Of a stretch of 64,000 nucleotides of DNA, positions 48,236 through 58,220 are shown piece by piece. Position 1 is the stretch's first letter. Every line of letters starts with the position of its first letter. Made by a program: the position numbers and the translations under genes. Location of the stretch: NCBI GenBank assembly GCA_035578155.1, contig JAPWDM010000001.1, positions 6,072,672-6,136,671 of the forward strand. The letters run 5' to 3'. The notes beneath the pieces were generated by a model. The model saw only the letters and a program-made list of their open reading frames with translations. It ran no database searches and had not been told where the DNA came from. This DNA comes from Brachynemurus nebulosus (taxonomy: Eukaryota > Arthropoda > Insecta > Neuroptera > Myrmeleontidae).

Positions 48236-48460
48236 CCTAACCTAACCTAACCTAACCTAACCCAACCTAACCTAACCTACCCCAACCCATCCTAACCTAA
48301 CCCAACCTAACCTAACCTAACCTAACCTAACCTAACCTAACCTAACCTAACCTAACCCAACCCAACCTAACCTAACCCAACCTAACCTAACCTCACCTAA
48401 CCTAACCTCACCTAACCTAACCTAACCTAACCTAACCTAACCTAACCTAACCTAACCTAA
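48236..48460. repeat. Interstitial telomeric repeat (CCTAA)n with variants
   Basis: CCTAA on the + strand with degenerate units (CCCAA, CCTCA, CCATC), more than in any other tract of the window. The variants suggest this tract is older than the others. Confidence 0.95.
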
Positions 48461-50375
48461 CTTTCCCGCTAATTTTTGATTGGGAGAACATATATTCTCC
48501 TTTCACTTTCCGTTCCACCTCCTCTGCTTGTAACGGTCTTCATGTTATATTCAACGTACTCCAGGTTCCCTTCTTCCATTCCCTCCTCCAAAAATTCTTG
48601 GACTCCTGGGTGTCTCTCCGCTATCAATTTTGTCACTCCTTTATTGCCACGATTATTCATGTCATGAAGAAGCAAGATGTTCTCTTCTTTCCCAACAGAT
48701 GCGAAATTCCCTACTCTTAACCTGGTTTTATATATTTCCTCCTCCCACTCCGCGTCCAATATTGTGGCCAACTCTGAAAAGGAGGCTCCTTGATCTAGTA
48801 TCTCTTCAACATCTGGTCTCTTTTTATCCAGGTTGAAATGGATTCCGACCTCCACCTTCTTCGTGCCTATCATCGGTGTCTGTGTATACGCCTCGGATTT
48901 GTGTACTATACACTGAAGTTCCTTCCTAGTTTTCTGTTAATCTTCGACTTTAAACCTTTCCAGAGTTTGCAGCAGTTTGGCCACCTTCTCCTTAATTGTT
49001 TCCCTAATATTCAAGCCCTCCTTCATAATTTCCTCTGCTAGGCTTCTTGCCTGGCTCACCGCAGAATCAATGAGATTCTTTGAATTGTTACCTACACTGC
49101 CGGCTTTCTCTCGTTGCGCCTCCTGTAGCGACTCCTCTCTCGGCCTTTTGTAGGTTGATAGAGGTTCGTCCTCAATACAAATCACCTCCTCTGTTACTAT
49201 TTTTTGGAAGGTGTCACGTGTTCCTTCTCTCTTTCCTCTAACCTGGCTTTCCTCCTTTGTTTGTCTCGCCTCTGTTTCAACGTGGGACTTTTCCTTGCTC
49301 TTGGTTGGTCTCTTTTCCATGGCTCTCGAGAGCCATTCGCTGTACTCCTCGTTGGGCAGTACCCTACCCGCACACGAGCTCAACCTATCCCTTGGTGGCG
49401 TCCTCTTCGTCCTTACACTCCTGGAGAATGTTGTCGGAACGCCTACAACCTCACTACCACTAGCTTTACTATGGCTAGTATCAGCCCTTCCTACCATAGG
49501 GGTGGGAACCCCGGATTCTTTTGGCACTTTTGGAATATCATTATCTTTATTTGACATTTCATAAATTTTTAAACAAAAGAACTATATTAAGAAACAAGCA
49601 GGAGACGGTGCGGAAAAATCCCCGTTTCCCCACACAATGGGGCAGAAAAGGTGCGGTCGCGACGGCTGAGTCCAAAGTCTCCGGTGGCCTCGGAAGAGGC
49701 CCCCCGACGTGCGCTGCAGGGTCCCAATCCGGTCGCCAACCGGCACTGAAACACACATCGCGATTTTTCGCTGGTTGATAGGGCAGCCAGGGCATGTTGG
49801 CTAGATCGCCCCGGGCCCCTGTACTACCCAGCGGCCCAGGAGTGCCCAACCTGGTTTTCTCTCTGTACCCTCCGGCAGACTGGAACATCAGCCCCCGCCC
49901 CCGCACCACCGGCCAACGGCAGGTCCACAGGAACAACTTCACCGCTCCGTCTCTCGCTTCGCTCAGGGAGACTTTTAAAGAGAACCCCAAGAAGCTCTTG
50001 ACCCCTAACACAAGCGTGCTGGCGGTCCCCGTTCCCAGAGCACGTCTGAGACTACGGTGTGTTGGTTTGATTTCGGCGTTTACATTCCCTAGCCTTTGAT
50101 GCCCCACCACCGTACCATGCAAGGCAGCATGGGAGATGCTTATTTAGTGGCGGCATCGACTCGCCACGTCGCAGTCGCTTCACTGAGCCTGTGGCATTTA
50201 CTGCAATGACCGGCCCCAACACAGGGCCCCTCTGCCACGCTCTCCGCTTCTGCCGTCCATTGTCCTCGGCTGCTTATTTGCCGACGCTTATTCGCAGCTA
50301 ACCCCCATATCTGAGGGCCGTTCCACTATCCGCAACCCGGTGGACGCGCCTGGTAGCCCGAACCAGGTCCCAGGA
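48461..50375 (-). mobile_element. 5' fragment of a SART-type telomeric non-LTR retrotransposon
   Basis: Sits between CCTAA tracts, with its sense strand the TTAGG strand. The 5' part (50375-49558) is a GC-rich leader of about 0.8 kb starting TTCCTGGGACCTGGTTCGGG, and ORF1 begins at 49557. The element stops inside ORF1 at 48461, directly joined to telomeric repeats, with no poly(A) or 3' UTR. The 187-codon open frame in the leader (49559-50122) shows no protein features and is treated as untranslated. Confidence 0.7.
48469..49557 (-). pseudogene. ORF1 (gag-like) of SART-type element, truncated with internal stop
   Basis: ATG at 49557. The frame runs 206 codons to TAA at 48937-48939, then stays open in the same frame (via IVHKSEAYTQTPMIGTKKVE) to TAG 48469-48471, about 363 codon positions in all. 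The N-terminal part is hydrophilic, Ser/Pro/Lys-rich and weakly charged (VRTKRTPPRDRLSSCAGRVL), followed by a helical segment SARSLAEEIMKEGLNIRE-like before the stop. After it comes a compact segment ending ESERRIYVLPIKN, similar in type to the central gag region of R1-clade ORF1 proteins. The TAA sits where a Gln codon (CAA) would fit, so it looks like a single nonsense mutation. The C-terminal zinc knuckles are missing because the element is cut here. Confidence 0.6.
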
Positions 50376-50693
50376 ACCTAACCTAACCTAACCGAACTTA
50401 ACCTAACCTAACCTAACCTAACCTAACCTAACCTAACCTAACCTAACCTAACCTAACCTACCCTACCCTAACCTAACCTAACCTAACCTAACCTAACCTA
50501 ACCTAACCTAACCTAACCTAACCTAACCTAACCTAACCTAACCTAACCTAACCTAACCTAACCTAACCTAACCTAACCTAACCTAACCTAACCTAACCTA
50601 ACCTAACCTAACCTAACCTAACCTAACCTAACCTAACCTAACCTAACCTAACCTAACCTAACCTAACCTAACCTAACCTAACCTAACCTAACC
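50376..50693. repeat. Interstitial telomeric repeat (CCTAA)n
   Basis: About 318 bp of CCTAA with a few variants at the left (ACCGAACTTA) and CCTACCCTA near 50459. It separates the two retrotransposon fragments and receives the poly(A) end of the right one. Confidence 0.97.
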
Positions 50694-50706
50694 TTTTTTT
50701 TTTTTT

Positions 50707-51205
50707 ATAGGAGGACAAAAAAAAATCTTCAGTAAGACACCAGGCTAGGTATCTTTTTGCCTGGCGAGTTGGACTCTTACCAACTAAAAAAAACCTCTGG
50801 TGCCCAAGATAAAAACCTCCCTACCGCCGCACAAGGACACCCCGGAATCACTCGGCAGAGCATACATCGGGAATGTCCAGCTGTCTATTACTAATGGTCA
50901 TCGTACTGCCCCTAGATCGGCCATCAAGACATCATGTAATAAAAATGAGTTAAAATAAATTCATAAAACAACAACAGGACAAAATGAAATAAAACAACTA
51001 CATAAGCAACAACAGAATAAAATGAAATAAAACAATTAGATAAAACAGCAACGGGACATACAATAAAGGAATTGCAATCACAAGTCGCATGAAAAGCAGT
51101 TGCACAAACATAGAAAATAAATTACAAGATAAAACCAGAATTAAAACCTTAGCATAAAACGTCGTGACTAGATAATAGGAATAAAAATAAAAGAAATGCA
51201 GTCTG

Positions 51206-51247
<42 letters not shown>

Positions 51248-51262
51248 CTTAGAATCACTTCC
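50707..51262 (-). other. 3' UTR of the SART-type element
   Basis: Sense-strand sequence between the ORF2 stop and the poly(A). A 37-bp A run on + (51209-51245) is a T run in the sense strand. The 86-aa frame overlapping it is low-complexity and not a gene. Confidence 0.7.
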
Positions 51263-54193
51263 TCAAGCCAAAATCATGCGGCCCAGCGCGGCATCCTGCG
51301 CCTCCATTTCTACTTCGATTTTGTATTTTTCCCGTATTGTGTCGGTTATGAATTTATATAATATCTCCCAGTTTTCTTTGGACTTCATCATGATTTCCAC
51401 AGCATCCTCAGCACTCACATCGGCAGCACTCAGCTTGGCCCATGCCTCCCTCCTTTGCCTCCCCCATTTTTCGCACACGAAAATTGCATGTTCTGTCGTG
51501 TCTATTTCTCCGCAAAACATACAGTTCTCCATATCGGTTTTACCTATTCTTTTCAGGTAAGCTGTAAACGTGCCGTGCCCTGTAAGAAACTGGGTGAAGA
51601 AGTGGTTCAATTTCCTGTGCTTGCAATTGACCCACTCTTCAATTTTAGGGATTAGTTTCTTGGTCCACTGAGCTACTTCACTTTCGGCCTCCCACATCTG
51701 TTGCCACTTTTGCAGACTCCTCCTCCTAGCCTCCTTTCTGACTTGGGTTATATCGCTTCCTCTATTCTGCCAGGTGTACTTTCGCTCTTCCGCTAGTAGT
51801 GATATAGGTGGGGTCGCTGTTATCACCTGTAGAGCGGCTGCGGACACCGTACAATACGCGCTGGCAACTCTTAGGAGCATTCTCCTTTGGCAACTCTCTA
51901 ACATTCTACGGTGGCAGTGAGACTCCAGTGCTCCCATCCAGAATTGAGCCCCATACAGTATGATGGAGTGCACTACATTCAACAGCACGGTCCTTTTGCC
52001 ACTGCTGGGTCCCCCAATATTAGGCATTATCTTTTGCAGTGCTCCTATACTTCTTTCAGCCTTCCCAATAACCTCTCTTATGTTTTCGCCATAACTACAT
52101 CGTCCATCAAAGCGCACCCCAAGGTACTTGATGCTTTTTGAAAGACGAATTTTTTCTCCATTTATCCTAATGTCTACCTCTGTCCTCTTCCTGGGTCCTT
52201 TAAGTACAACCGCCTCTGTTTTTTCTGGGGCAATAGTAAGCTGGTTTCCTATCAGCCATTCCACTATCCTCCTGGAGCTTTCGTTTGCCTCGTGGTTAAG
52301 CTCCTCCACATCGTTTGCTGCAACCAGTAGCAGTAGGTCGTCAGCAAAAGCAATTGCCTTTGCCCCCTTCGTTAACTTGACCCTAAGCACTCCGTCGTAT
52401 AGGATGTTCCACAGTGTTGGACCTAAAACCGATCCCTGCGGAACACCCGCTGTTACGGCAATTTCCTTCTTCCGGTTTATCTGTATGACTCTTTCTTTGA
52501 AGTAGCTGCATACCAGATTTCTTATATAGACTTCTATCCCTCTTTTCTTCAGTGTAGCGATCACCCTGCTCCAGGACGCGGTGTTGAACGCGTTCCTAAC
52601 GTCCAGCGCCACCGCAACACACCAGGTTTTTTGACACTGTCGCGCGAAGTCTAGCATATACTCCATAGCGTCAAAGGTAGAATAACCCTTCCTGAAGCCA
52701 AATTGTACATCCGAGAGGCCGCCTTTCTTTTCTAGGTCTTCCACCAGCCTTCTCCGCATCATCTCTTCAAAGATTTTACCGAGAGTGTCGATGAGACAGA
52801 TCGGTCTATATGCGCCATGATTCCCGATATCTTTGCCGGGTTTTGGTATAAGTACCAGCCTAGCCGTTTTCCAGGGTCGGGGGAAATCCTGTCTCGTTAA
52901 TTTGTCATTCAAGAAATCCAGCAGCAAATCGGGAATTTCTTCTACGATCACCTTGGCTGCCTCTGGTGTGATACCATCCGGCCCTGGAGCTCTCCTTGGT
53001 TTTAACCTGTTCCCCGCCGTACGCAGCTCTTCACCCGTAAAAGGTGGGACCTCCGTCGGTGGAACTAGTGGCTCTTGTTCCCAGCTATCGTACCTATTTG
53101 GGAAGAGTTCTCGTATTATTGGTAGCTTCTGGTCTAGAGGTAGCAGGTATGGGGGAGCAGTTTCTTTTAGGTGGCTAGTCGCGATCTTGTAGCCTTGGCC
53201 CCAGATGTCTTCTTCCAAATCCTTACAGATCTCCTCCCACATTTTCCTTTTAGAGGTCCTTATTGCCCTTTGCAGGTCTTTCTTTGCGTTCTTATATCTA
53301 CATTGAAGGATCACCCTGGTTCTGTCGTCCCTGCATCTTAGCAGTTCCCTTCTTGTTTGGAGACAGGCGAGTCTCATTTCACTGATCTCTTCAGTCCACC
53401 AGTAGGGCATTTGGCCGGTTCTTGAATCATCGACGTCTTCTGTGTATTGCGAGTGAACTTCCTTTACTTTATCTAGTAAGTTATCAACATCTGACGGGTT
53501 TTCTCGAAGGTGCTTCAAGTGTACTCGTAAACTGTTGAGATTTACCCTTTTTTTCCTGGCCTTGCTTTTGCGAATTTCCCTGCCGATCTCCATCCATATA
53601 TGTCGATGATCTGTCAGCACTTCTTCATCTAGGACCTCCCACTTTGCAACCCTCCTGGCAATTTTCGCGGTTGCACAAGTGACATCCACAAACGAGGCCG
53701 ATTTCCCTCGTTGAAAAGTTGGCATGTTACCCGTATTTAGCACAACTGCATCCAGTTGCGCTAGCCAGCCTGCACAGTACTCTCCTCTTTGGTCGTTTAT
53801 AGGGGATCCCCACAGGTGCGACTTTGCATTTATGTCTCCCGCTATAAGCGCCTCTCTCCTTCTGGCTCTGACCTGGCTCATAATGTCGTCTGTACTCTTT
53901 TGGAAGGTCGCAAAGCTGACGTTTGGAGATATGTAGCATCCGTACAGATCAAACTCCTGCAGCTGTAGGAGAACCCAACCGTTATATCTATGGACCGCTG
54001 TAATCTGCAGCTCTCTGTTTCTTATGTAGATGACAACGTCTCGCATGTTATCCGTTAACCATTTAGGGTCGCAACATAGTTTCTTGTTCGGTTCTCCTGC
54101 CAGAATTATATCTGCCTCCCGATCGTTCGCCACAGCATGCGCAATATCGTGGGCTGCTTTGGATCTATTCAAATTTGTTTGCAGTATCTTCAT
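51263..54193 (-). CDS. ORF2: APE endonuclease and reverse transcriptase (R1 clade, SART-like)
   Basis: An intact 976-aa frame. Residues 1-215 form the APE-type endonuclease: LQTNLNR (Asn 7), AGEPN (Glu 34), AGDINAKSHLWG (118-129), SFVDVT (167-172) and DHRH (195-198) supply the expected catalytic residues. It should nick telomeric DNA for target-primed reverse transcription in the nucleus. The reverse transcriptase spans about 395-700: RRAPGPDGIT (400-409), VALDVRNAFN (528-537), AGVPQGSVLGP (582-592) and FADD (616-619, first Asp pair of the active site). A C-terminal CCHC finger, C-x2-C-x7-H-x4-C, lies at 891-907. The ATG at 54193 is the only sensible start; it lies 19 bp after the ORF1 stop at 54212-54214, consistent with re-initiation-type translation. 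No internal stops, so the insertion is probably recent. R1 clade assignment is by motif recognition; SART by orientation and site. Confidence 0.93.
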   Translation of the reverse strand: MKILQTNLNRSKAAHDIAHAVANDREADIILAGEPNKKLCCDPKWLTDNMRDVVIYIRNRELQITAVHRYNGWVLLQLQEFDLYGCYISPNVSFATFQKSTDDIMSQVRARRREALIAGDINAKSHLWGSPINDQRGEYCAGWLAQLDAVVLNTGNMPTFQRGKSASFVDVTCATAKIARRVAKWEVLDEEVLTDHRHIWMEIGREIRKSKARKKRVNLNSLRVHLKHLRENPSDVDNLLDKVKEVHSQYTEDVDDSRTGQMPYWWTEEISEMRLACLQTRRELLRCRDDRTRVILQCRYKNAKKDLQRAIRTSKRKMWEEICKDLEEDIWGQGYKIATSHLKETAPPYLLPLDQKLPIIRELFPNRYDSWEQEPLVPPTEVPPFTGEELRTAGNRLKPRRAPGPDGITPEAAKVIVEEIPDLLLDFLNDKLTRQDFPRPWKTARLVLIPKPGKDIGNHGAYRPICLIDTLGKIFEEMMRRRLVEDLEKKGGLSDVQFGFRKGYSTFDAMEYMLDFARQCQKTWCVAVALDVRNAFNTASWSRVIATLKKRGIEVYIRNLVCSYFKERVIQINRKKEIAVTAGVPQGSVLGPTLWNILYDGVLRVKLTKGAKAIAFADDLLLLVAANDVEELNHEANESSRRIVEWLIGNQLTIAPEKTEAVVLKGPRKRTEVDIRINGEKIRLSKSIKYLGVRFDGRCSYGENIREVIGKAERSIGALQKIMPNIGGPSSGKRTVLLNVVHSIILYGAQFWMGALESHCHRRMLESCQRRMLLRVASAYCTVSAAALQVITATPPISLLAEERKYTWQNRGSDITQVRKEARRRSLQKWQQMWEAESEVAQWTKKLIPKIEEWVNCKHRKLNHFFTQFLTGHGTFTAYLKRIGKTDMENCMFCGEIDTTEHAIFVCEKWGRQRREAWAKLSAADVSAEDAVEIMMKSKENWEILYKFITDTIREKYKIEVEMEAQDAALGRMILA

Positions 54194-54211
54194 TTCCTTT
54201 TAGCTTGCTGC

Positions 54212-54364
54212 TCAATATCTCCTTCTGCTGGTCCCTGACATTTTGATGATCTTTCGGAAGCCAGGGCAGCCCATCGAGTTTGTTGTGTGTCCGCCTCGCT
54301 GGCAATTGAGACAGAACCGTTAATTCTGGCAGTGCTTTGCTGTGTGGCCTTCCATTCCGCAGAC
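54212..54364 (-). pseudogene. ORF1 C-terminus with zinc knuckles, nonsense-mutated
   Basis: A minus-strand frame ending in TGA at 54212-54214. It reads VCGMEGHTAKHCQN, stop, RFCLNCQRGGHTTNSMGCPG then FRKIIKMSGTSRRRY. The two CCHC knuckles expected at the end of R1-clade ORF1 are visible: C-x4-H-x4-C (the first Cys pair half lies beyond the truncation) and C-x2-C-x4-H-x6-C. The TAA at 54320-54322 falls between the knuckles, where CAA (Gln) is likely ancestral. The remainder of ORF1 is lost at the 5' truncation. Confidence 0.75.
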
Positions 54365-54485
54365 CAACCTAGCCTAACCTAACCTAACCTAACCTAACCT
54401 AACCTAACCTAACCTAACCTAACCTAACCTAACCTAACCTAACCTAACCTAACCTAACATAACCTAACCTAACCTATCCTAACCT
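54365..54485. repeat. Interstitial telomeric repeat (CCTAA)n
   Basis: Borders the 5' end of the SART-type element (first units degenerate: CCAACCTAGCC) and the start of subtelomeric unit 1. Confidence 0.95.
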
Positions 54486-56407
54486 ATACAGATATAGATA
54501 CAGATAAAATTATTACATAATTCGATTTCATCACTGGGTTGGCCATCGAATAGATGCTTGAATAGCGAAGTCTGGCAAAAGTTCTAGAATATTCTTTTAA
54601 TAATCAGAAAAGACATAAAAAATCCTTAATCAATTGAATGACCAACGAAAAAGTAAGCAACTACCGATATTTAGAATAAGTTCTAGAATATTCTTTTTGG
54701 AAATTAGAAAGAATATCGAATATCAGACTTCATAACCACATTTTTCATCGAAAAGCGATCAATTAACGGAATTCGGCAAAAGTTCGAGAATATTCTGTTC
54801 TGAAAATAGAAAATATATCCAAAAACCGACTTCACCATTGGTTTGGGCATCAAAAAAGTGTCCAAAAAGCAGAATTCGTCAAAAGTTCTAGAATATTTTT
54901 TTGGAAAAAAGAAAAATTATTGAAATTTGGCATCACCATTAGATTGTTCATCAAAAAAGTGACCAAAAAATGAAATTCGGTAAAAGCTCTAGAATATTCT
55001 ATGTGAAAATCAGATAAGATATCCAAAACCTGATTTCACCATCGGATTAGCTAGTTAAAAAGGATCCATGTAGCAAAATTTAACGAAAGTTCGAGAATGT
55101 TCTATCTGGATATTAACACGGATATCGAAAAATTTACTTCACCATTTGTTTAGTCATCGAAAAACAAGTTAAATACAGGTGAAAACATTTGACAAAAATT
55201 TTTATTCGAAAGTTAATAAAGATGCCGAAAAACCAATATCACTATTAGAAGAATTATTGAAATAGAAGCTAACTAAAGATATTTAACAAAAGTTTTAGAA
55301 TGTTCTGTAGCAAAGAAAAAGAATTATTTATCATAAACTGGTCATAATTGATGAATTTAGGCTCCATTAGTCCCATTGATTTGGTCAACGATAGTATATT
55401 TTTAAAAAAATGACAAATCGGTATTTTTCGCAATCGTAAACTTTAATCGTAAATATCTCCTAAACGGTGCGTCACAGCACAAAAATAACGAAATTTTTGA
55501 AGGTTTAAGCAAAGCAAGTTGTGGGTATTCCGAACGTATTGCGGCTATCAAAACCTACTTTTCGTTATCGAAAATTATCGATACTGGGTAACTTGTCATA
55601 AATTGGATATAACTAGTTAATTTAGACTTTGTTAGTCCCACTGCTCTGGTTAGTAACCGAACAATTTTATAAAAAAACACTTTTCGTTAACTTTCGCTAT
55701 CGAAAACTTTAAACGTAAATATCTCCTAAACGGTGCGTCGTAGCCCAAAAATAACGAAATTTTTGAAGGATTACGCGAAGCAAGTTGTTGGTATCCCGAA
55801 CGTATTGCGACTATCAAAACCTACTTTTCCTTATCGAAAATTATCGATACCGCGTAACTTGTCATAAATTGGTTATAATCAGTTAATTTAGACTCTGTTA
55901 GTCCCATTGCTCTGGTCAGTAACCGAACAATTTTATAAAAAACTACTTTTCGTTAACTTTCGCTATCGAAAAGTTTAATCGTAAATATCTCCTAAACGGT
56001 GCGTCGTAGCCCAAAAATAACGAAATTTTTGAAGGCTTTAGCGAAGCAAGTTGCGGGTATGTGGCTTTAATTATTATAATACATACCTAGAATTAGTTTA
56101 ATTTGTGAATAACGTTCAAACCTTTAAATTTACCTATAATAGACTCCCCATAAATTTATTAACCAAAAGTTACAAAAATTGTGTAACAACCAATGGCCGT
56201 TGGTTATATTCGGAACCCTTCGTATAAATCGCGTACAAACCGGATGACTGCCAAAAACTGCCAAAAAAAAAGTATCAAGACAACATAATCAATTGCAAAA
56301 CGATCATTGGTAATTACAATAATCAATTATTTTAAATAGACATTTATTTTCAGTTAATAATAATTAATATTAATCCAAGTGAATATTAACATTCCAGTAG
56401 TTAATAC
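54486..56407 (+). repeat. Subtelomeric unit 1 (1.92 kb, three 266-bp repeats)
   Basis: Begins with a CAGATA-rich start (TACAGATATAGATACAGATA). It then has about 0.9 kb built of loosely similar segments of 70-80 bp, each with a 'GAATATTCT' core (AGTTCTAGAATATTCTT and variants). It then has 266-bp repeats (anchors AAATATCTCCTAAACGG at 55451, 55717, 55983), and a shared end to CATTCCAGTAGTTAATAC. Bounded on both sides by CCTAA tracts. Non-coding. Confidence 0.95.
55451..55982 (+). repeat. 266-bp internal repeat, two full periods in unit 1
   Basis: Anchors at 55451, 55717 and 55983 are exactly 266 bp apart. Unit 2 has anchors 57432 and 57698, unit 3 has 59181, 59447 and 59713, and unit 4 (inverted) has 60751, 61017, 61283 and 61549. 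The repeat carries ATCGAAAATTATCGATA and TTTCGCTATCGAAAA palindrome-like pieces. Confidence 0.9.
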
Positions 56408-56465
56408 CTAACCTAACCTAACCTAACCTAACCTAACCTAACCTAACCTAACCTAACCTAACCTA
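56408..56465. repeat. Interstitial telomeric repeat (CCTAA)n between units 1 and 2
   Basis: About 58 bp of pure CCTAA. Confidence 0.95.
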
Positions 56466-58122
56466 TACAGATACAGATACAGATAAAATTATTACATAAT
56501 TCGATTTCACCACTGGGTTGGTCATCGAATAGATGCTTGAATAGCGAAGTCTGGCAAAAGTTCTAGAATATTCTTTCAATAATCAGAAAAGACATAAAAA
56601 ATCCTTAATCAATGGATTGTCCAACGAAAAAGTAAGCAAGTACCGATATTTAGAATAAGTTCTAGAATATTCTTTTTGGAAATTAGAAAGAATATCGAAT
56701 ATCTGACTTCATAACCACATTTTTCATCGAAAAGCGATCAATTAACGGAATTCGGCAAAGGTTCGAGAATATTCTATTCTGAAAATAGAAAATATATCCA
56801 AAAACCGACTTCACCATTGGTTTGGGCATCAAAAAAGTGTCCAAATAGCAGAATTCGTCAAAAGAACCAGAATATTTTTTTGAAAAAAGGAAAAATTATT
56901 GAAAATATGGCATCACCATTAGATGGTTCATCAAAAAAGTGACCAAAAAATGAAATTCGGTAAAAGCTCTAGAATATTCTATGTGAAAATCAGATAAGAT
57001 ATCCAAAACTTGATTTCACCATCGGATTAGTTAGTTAAAAAGGATCCATGTAGGCGAAATTTAACGAAGGTTCGAGAATGTTCGATCTGGATATCAGCAA
57101 GGATATCGAAAAATTTACTTCACCATTTGTTTAGTCATCGAAAAACAAGTTAAATACAGGTGAAAAAATTTGACAAAAATTTCTGTTCGAAAGTTAATAA
57201 AGATGTCGAAAAACCAATATCACTATTAGAAGAATTATTGAAATAGAAGCTAAATAAAGATATTTAACAAAAGTTTTAGAATGTTCTGTAGCAAAGATAA
57301 AGAATTATTTATCATAAACTGGTCATAATTGATGAATTTAGGCTCCATTAGTCCCATTGATTTGGTCAACGATAGTATATTTTTAAAAAAATGACAAATC
57401 GGTATTTTTCGCAATCGTAAACTTTAATCGTAAATATCTCCTAAACGGTGCGTCACAGCTCAAAAATAACGAAATTTTTTAAGGCTTAAGCAAAGCAAGT
57501 TGTGGGCATTCCGAACGTATTGCGGCTATCAAAACCTACTTTTCGTTATCGAAAATTATCGATACTGGGTAACTTGTCATAAATTGGTTATAACTAGTTA
57601 ATTTAGACTTTGTTAGTCCCACTGCTCTGGTCAGTAACCGAACAATTTTATAAAAAACTACTTTTCGTTAACTTTCGCTATCGAAAAGTTTAATCGTAAA
57701 TATCTCCTAAACGGTGCGTCGTAGCCCAAAAATAACGAAATTTTTGAAGGCTTGAGCGAAGCAAGTTGTGGGTATGTGGCTTTAATTATTATAATACATA
57801 CCTAGAATTAGTTTAATTTGTGAATAACGTTCAAACCTTTAAATTTACCTATAATAGACTCCCCATAAATTTATTAACCAAAAGTTACAAAAATTGTGTA
57901 ACAACCAATGGCCGTTGGTTATATTCGGAACCCTTCGTATAAATCGCGTACAAACCGGATGACTGCCAAAAACTGCCAAAAAAAAAGTATCAAGACAACA
58001 TAATCAATTGCAAAACGATCATTGGTAATTACAATAATCAATTATTTTAAATAGACATTTATTTTCAGTTAATAATAATTAATATTAATCCAAGTGAATA
58101 TTAACATTCCAGTAGTTAATAC
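56466..58122 (+). repeat. Subtelomeric unit 2 (1.66 kb, two 266-bp anchors)
   Basis: Same order as unit 1 but one 266-bp repeat shorter (length difference 265). Very similar to unit 3 over the first kb (shared GGCAAAGGTTCGAGAATATT where unit 1 has GGCAAAAGTTC). Confidence 0.95.
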
Positions 58123-58220
58123 CTAACCTAACCTAACCTAACCTAACCTAACCTAACCTAACCTAACCTAACCTAACCTAACCTAACCTAACCTAACCTA
58201 ACCTAACCTAACCTAACCTA
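58123..58220. repeat. Interstitial telomeric repeat (CCTAA)n between units 2 and 3
   Basis: About 98 bp of pure CCTAA. Confidence 0.95.

Larger units (their letters stand above)
50694..54364 (-). mobile_element. SART-type telomere-repeat-specific non-LTR retrotransposon, 5'-truncated
   Basis: The minus-strand element ends in a poly(A) of about 13 (T run 50694-50706 on +) joined directly to GGTTAGG repeats, so its sense strand is the TTAGG strand. This is the orientation of SART; TRAS is the opposite. From the 3' end: 3' UTR (50707-51262) containing a T-rich run (A run 51209-51245 on +), an intact ORF2 (51263-54193) and the last part of ORF1 (54212-54364), where it is cut and meets CCTAA repeats. 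The insertion point matches cleavage between T and A of TTAGG. The 5' truncation is typical of target-primed reverse transcription. Confidence 0.85.

Noticed and set aside
49204..49564. Overlapping + strand frames of 68-117 aa
   Set aside because: They lie antisense to ORF1 of the SART-type fragment, and their sequence is Ser/Leu/Phe-rich as expected for shadow frames.
49559..50122. 187-aa minus-strand frame upstream of ORF1
   Set aside because: It lies in the GC-rich leader, ends just before ORF1 and has no domain; GC-rich DNA gives long open frames by chance.
51276..53939. Several frames of 66-125 aa within the ORF2 region
   Set aside because: Antisense or alternative-frame shadows of the intact 976-aa ORF2.
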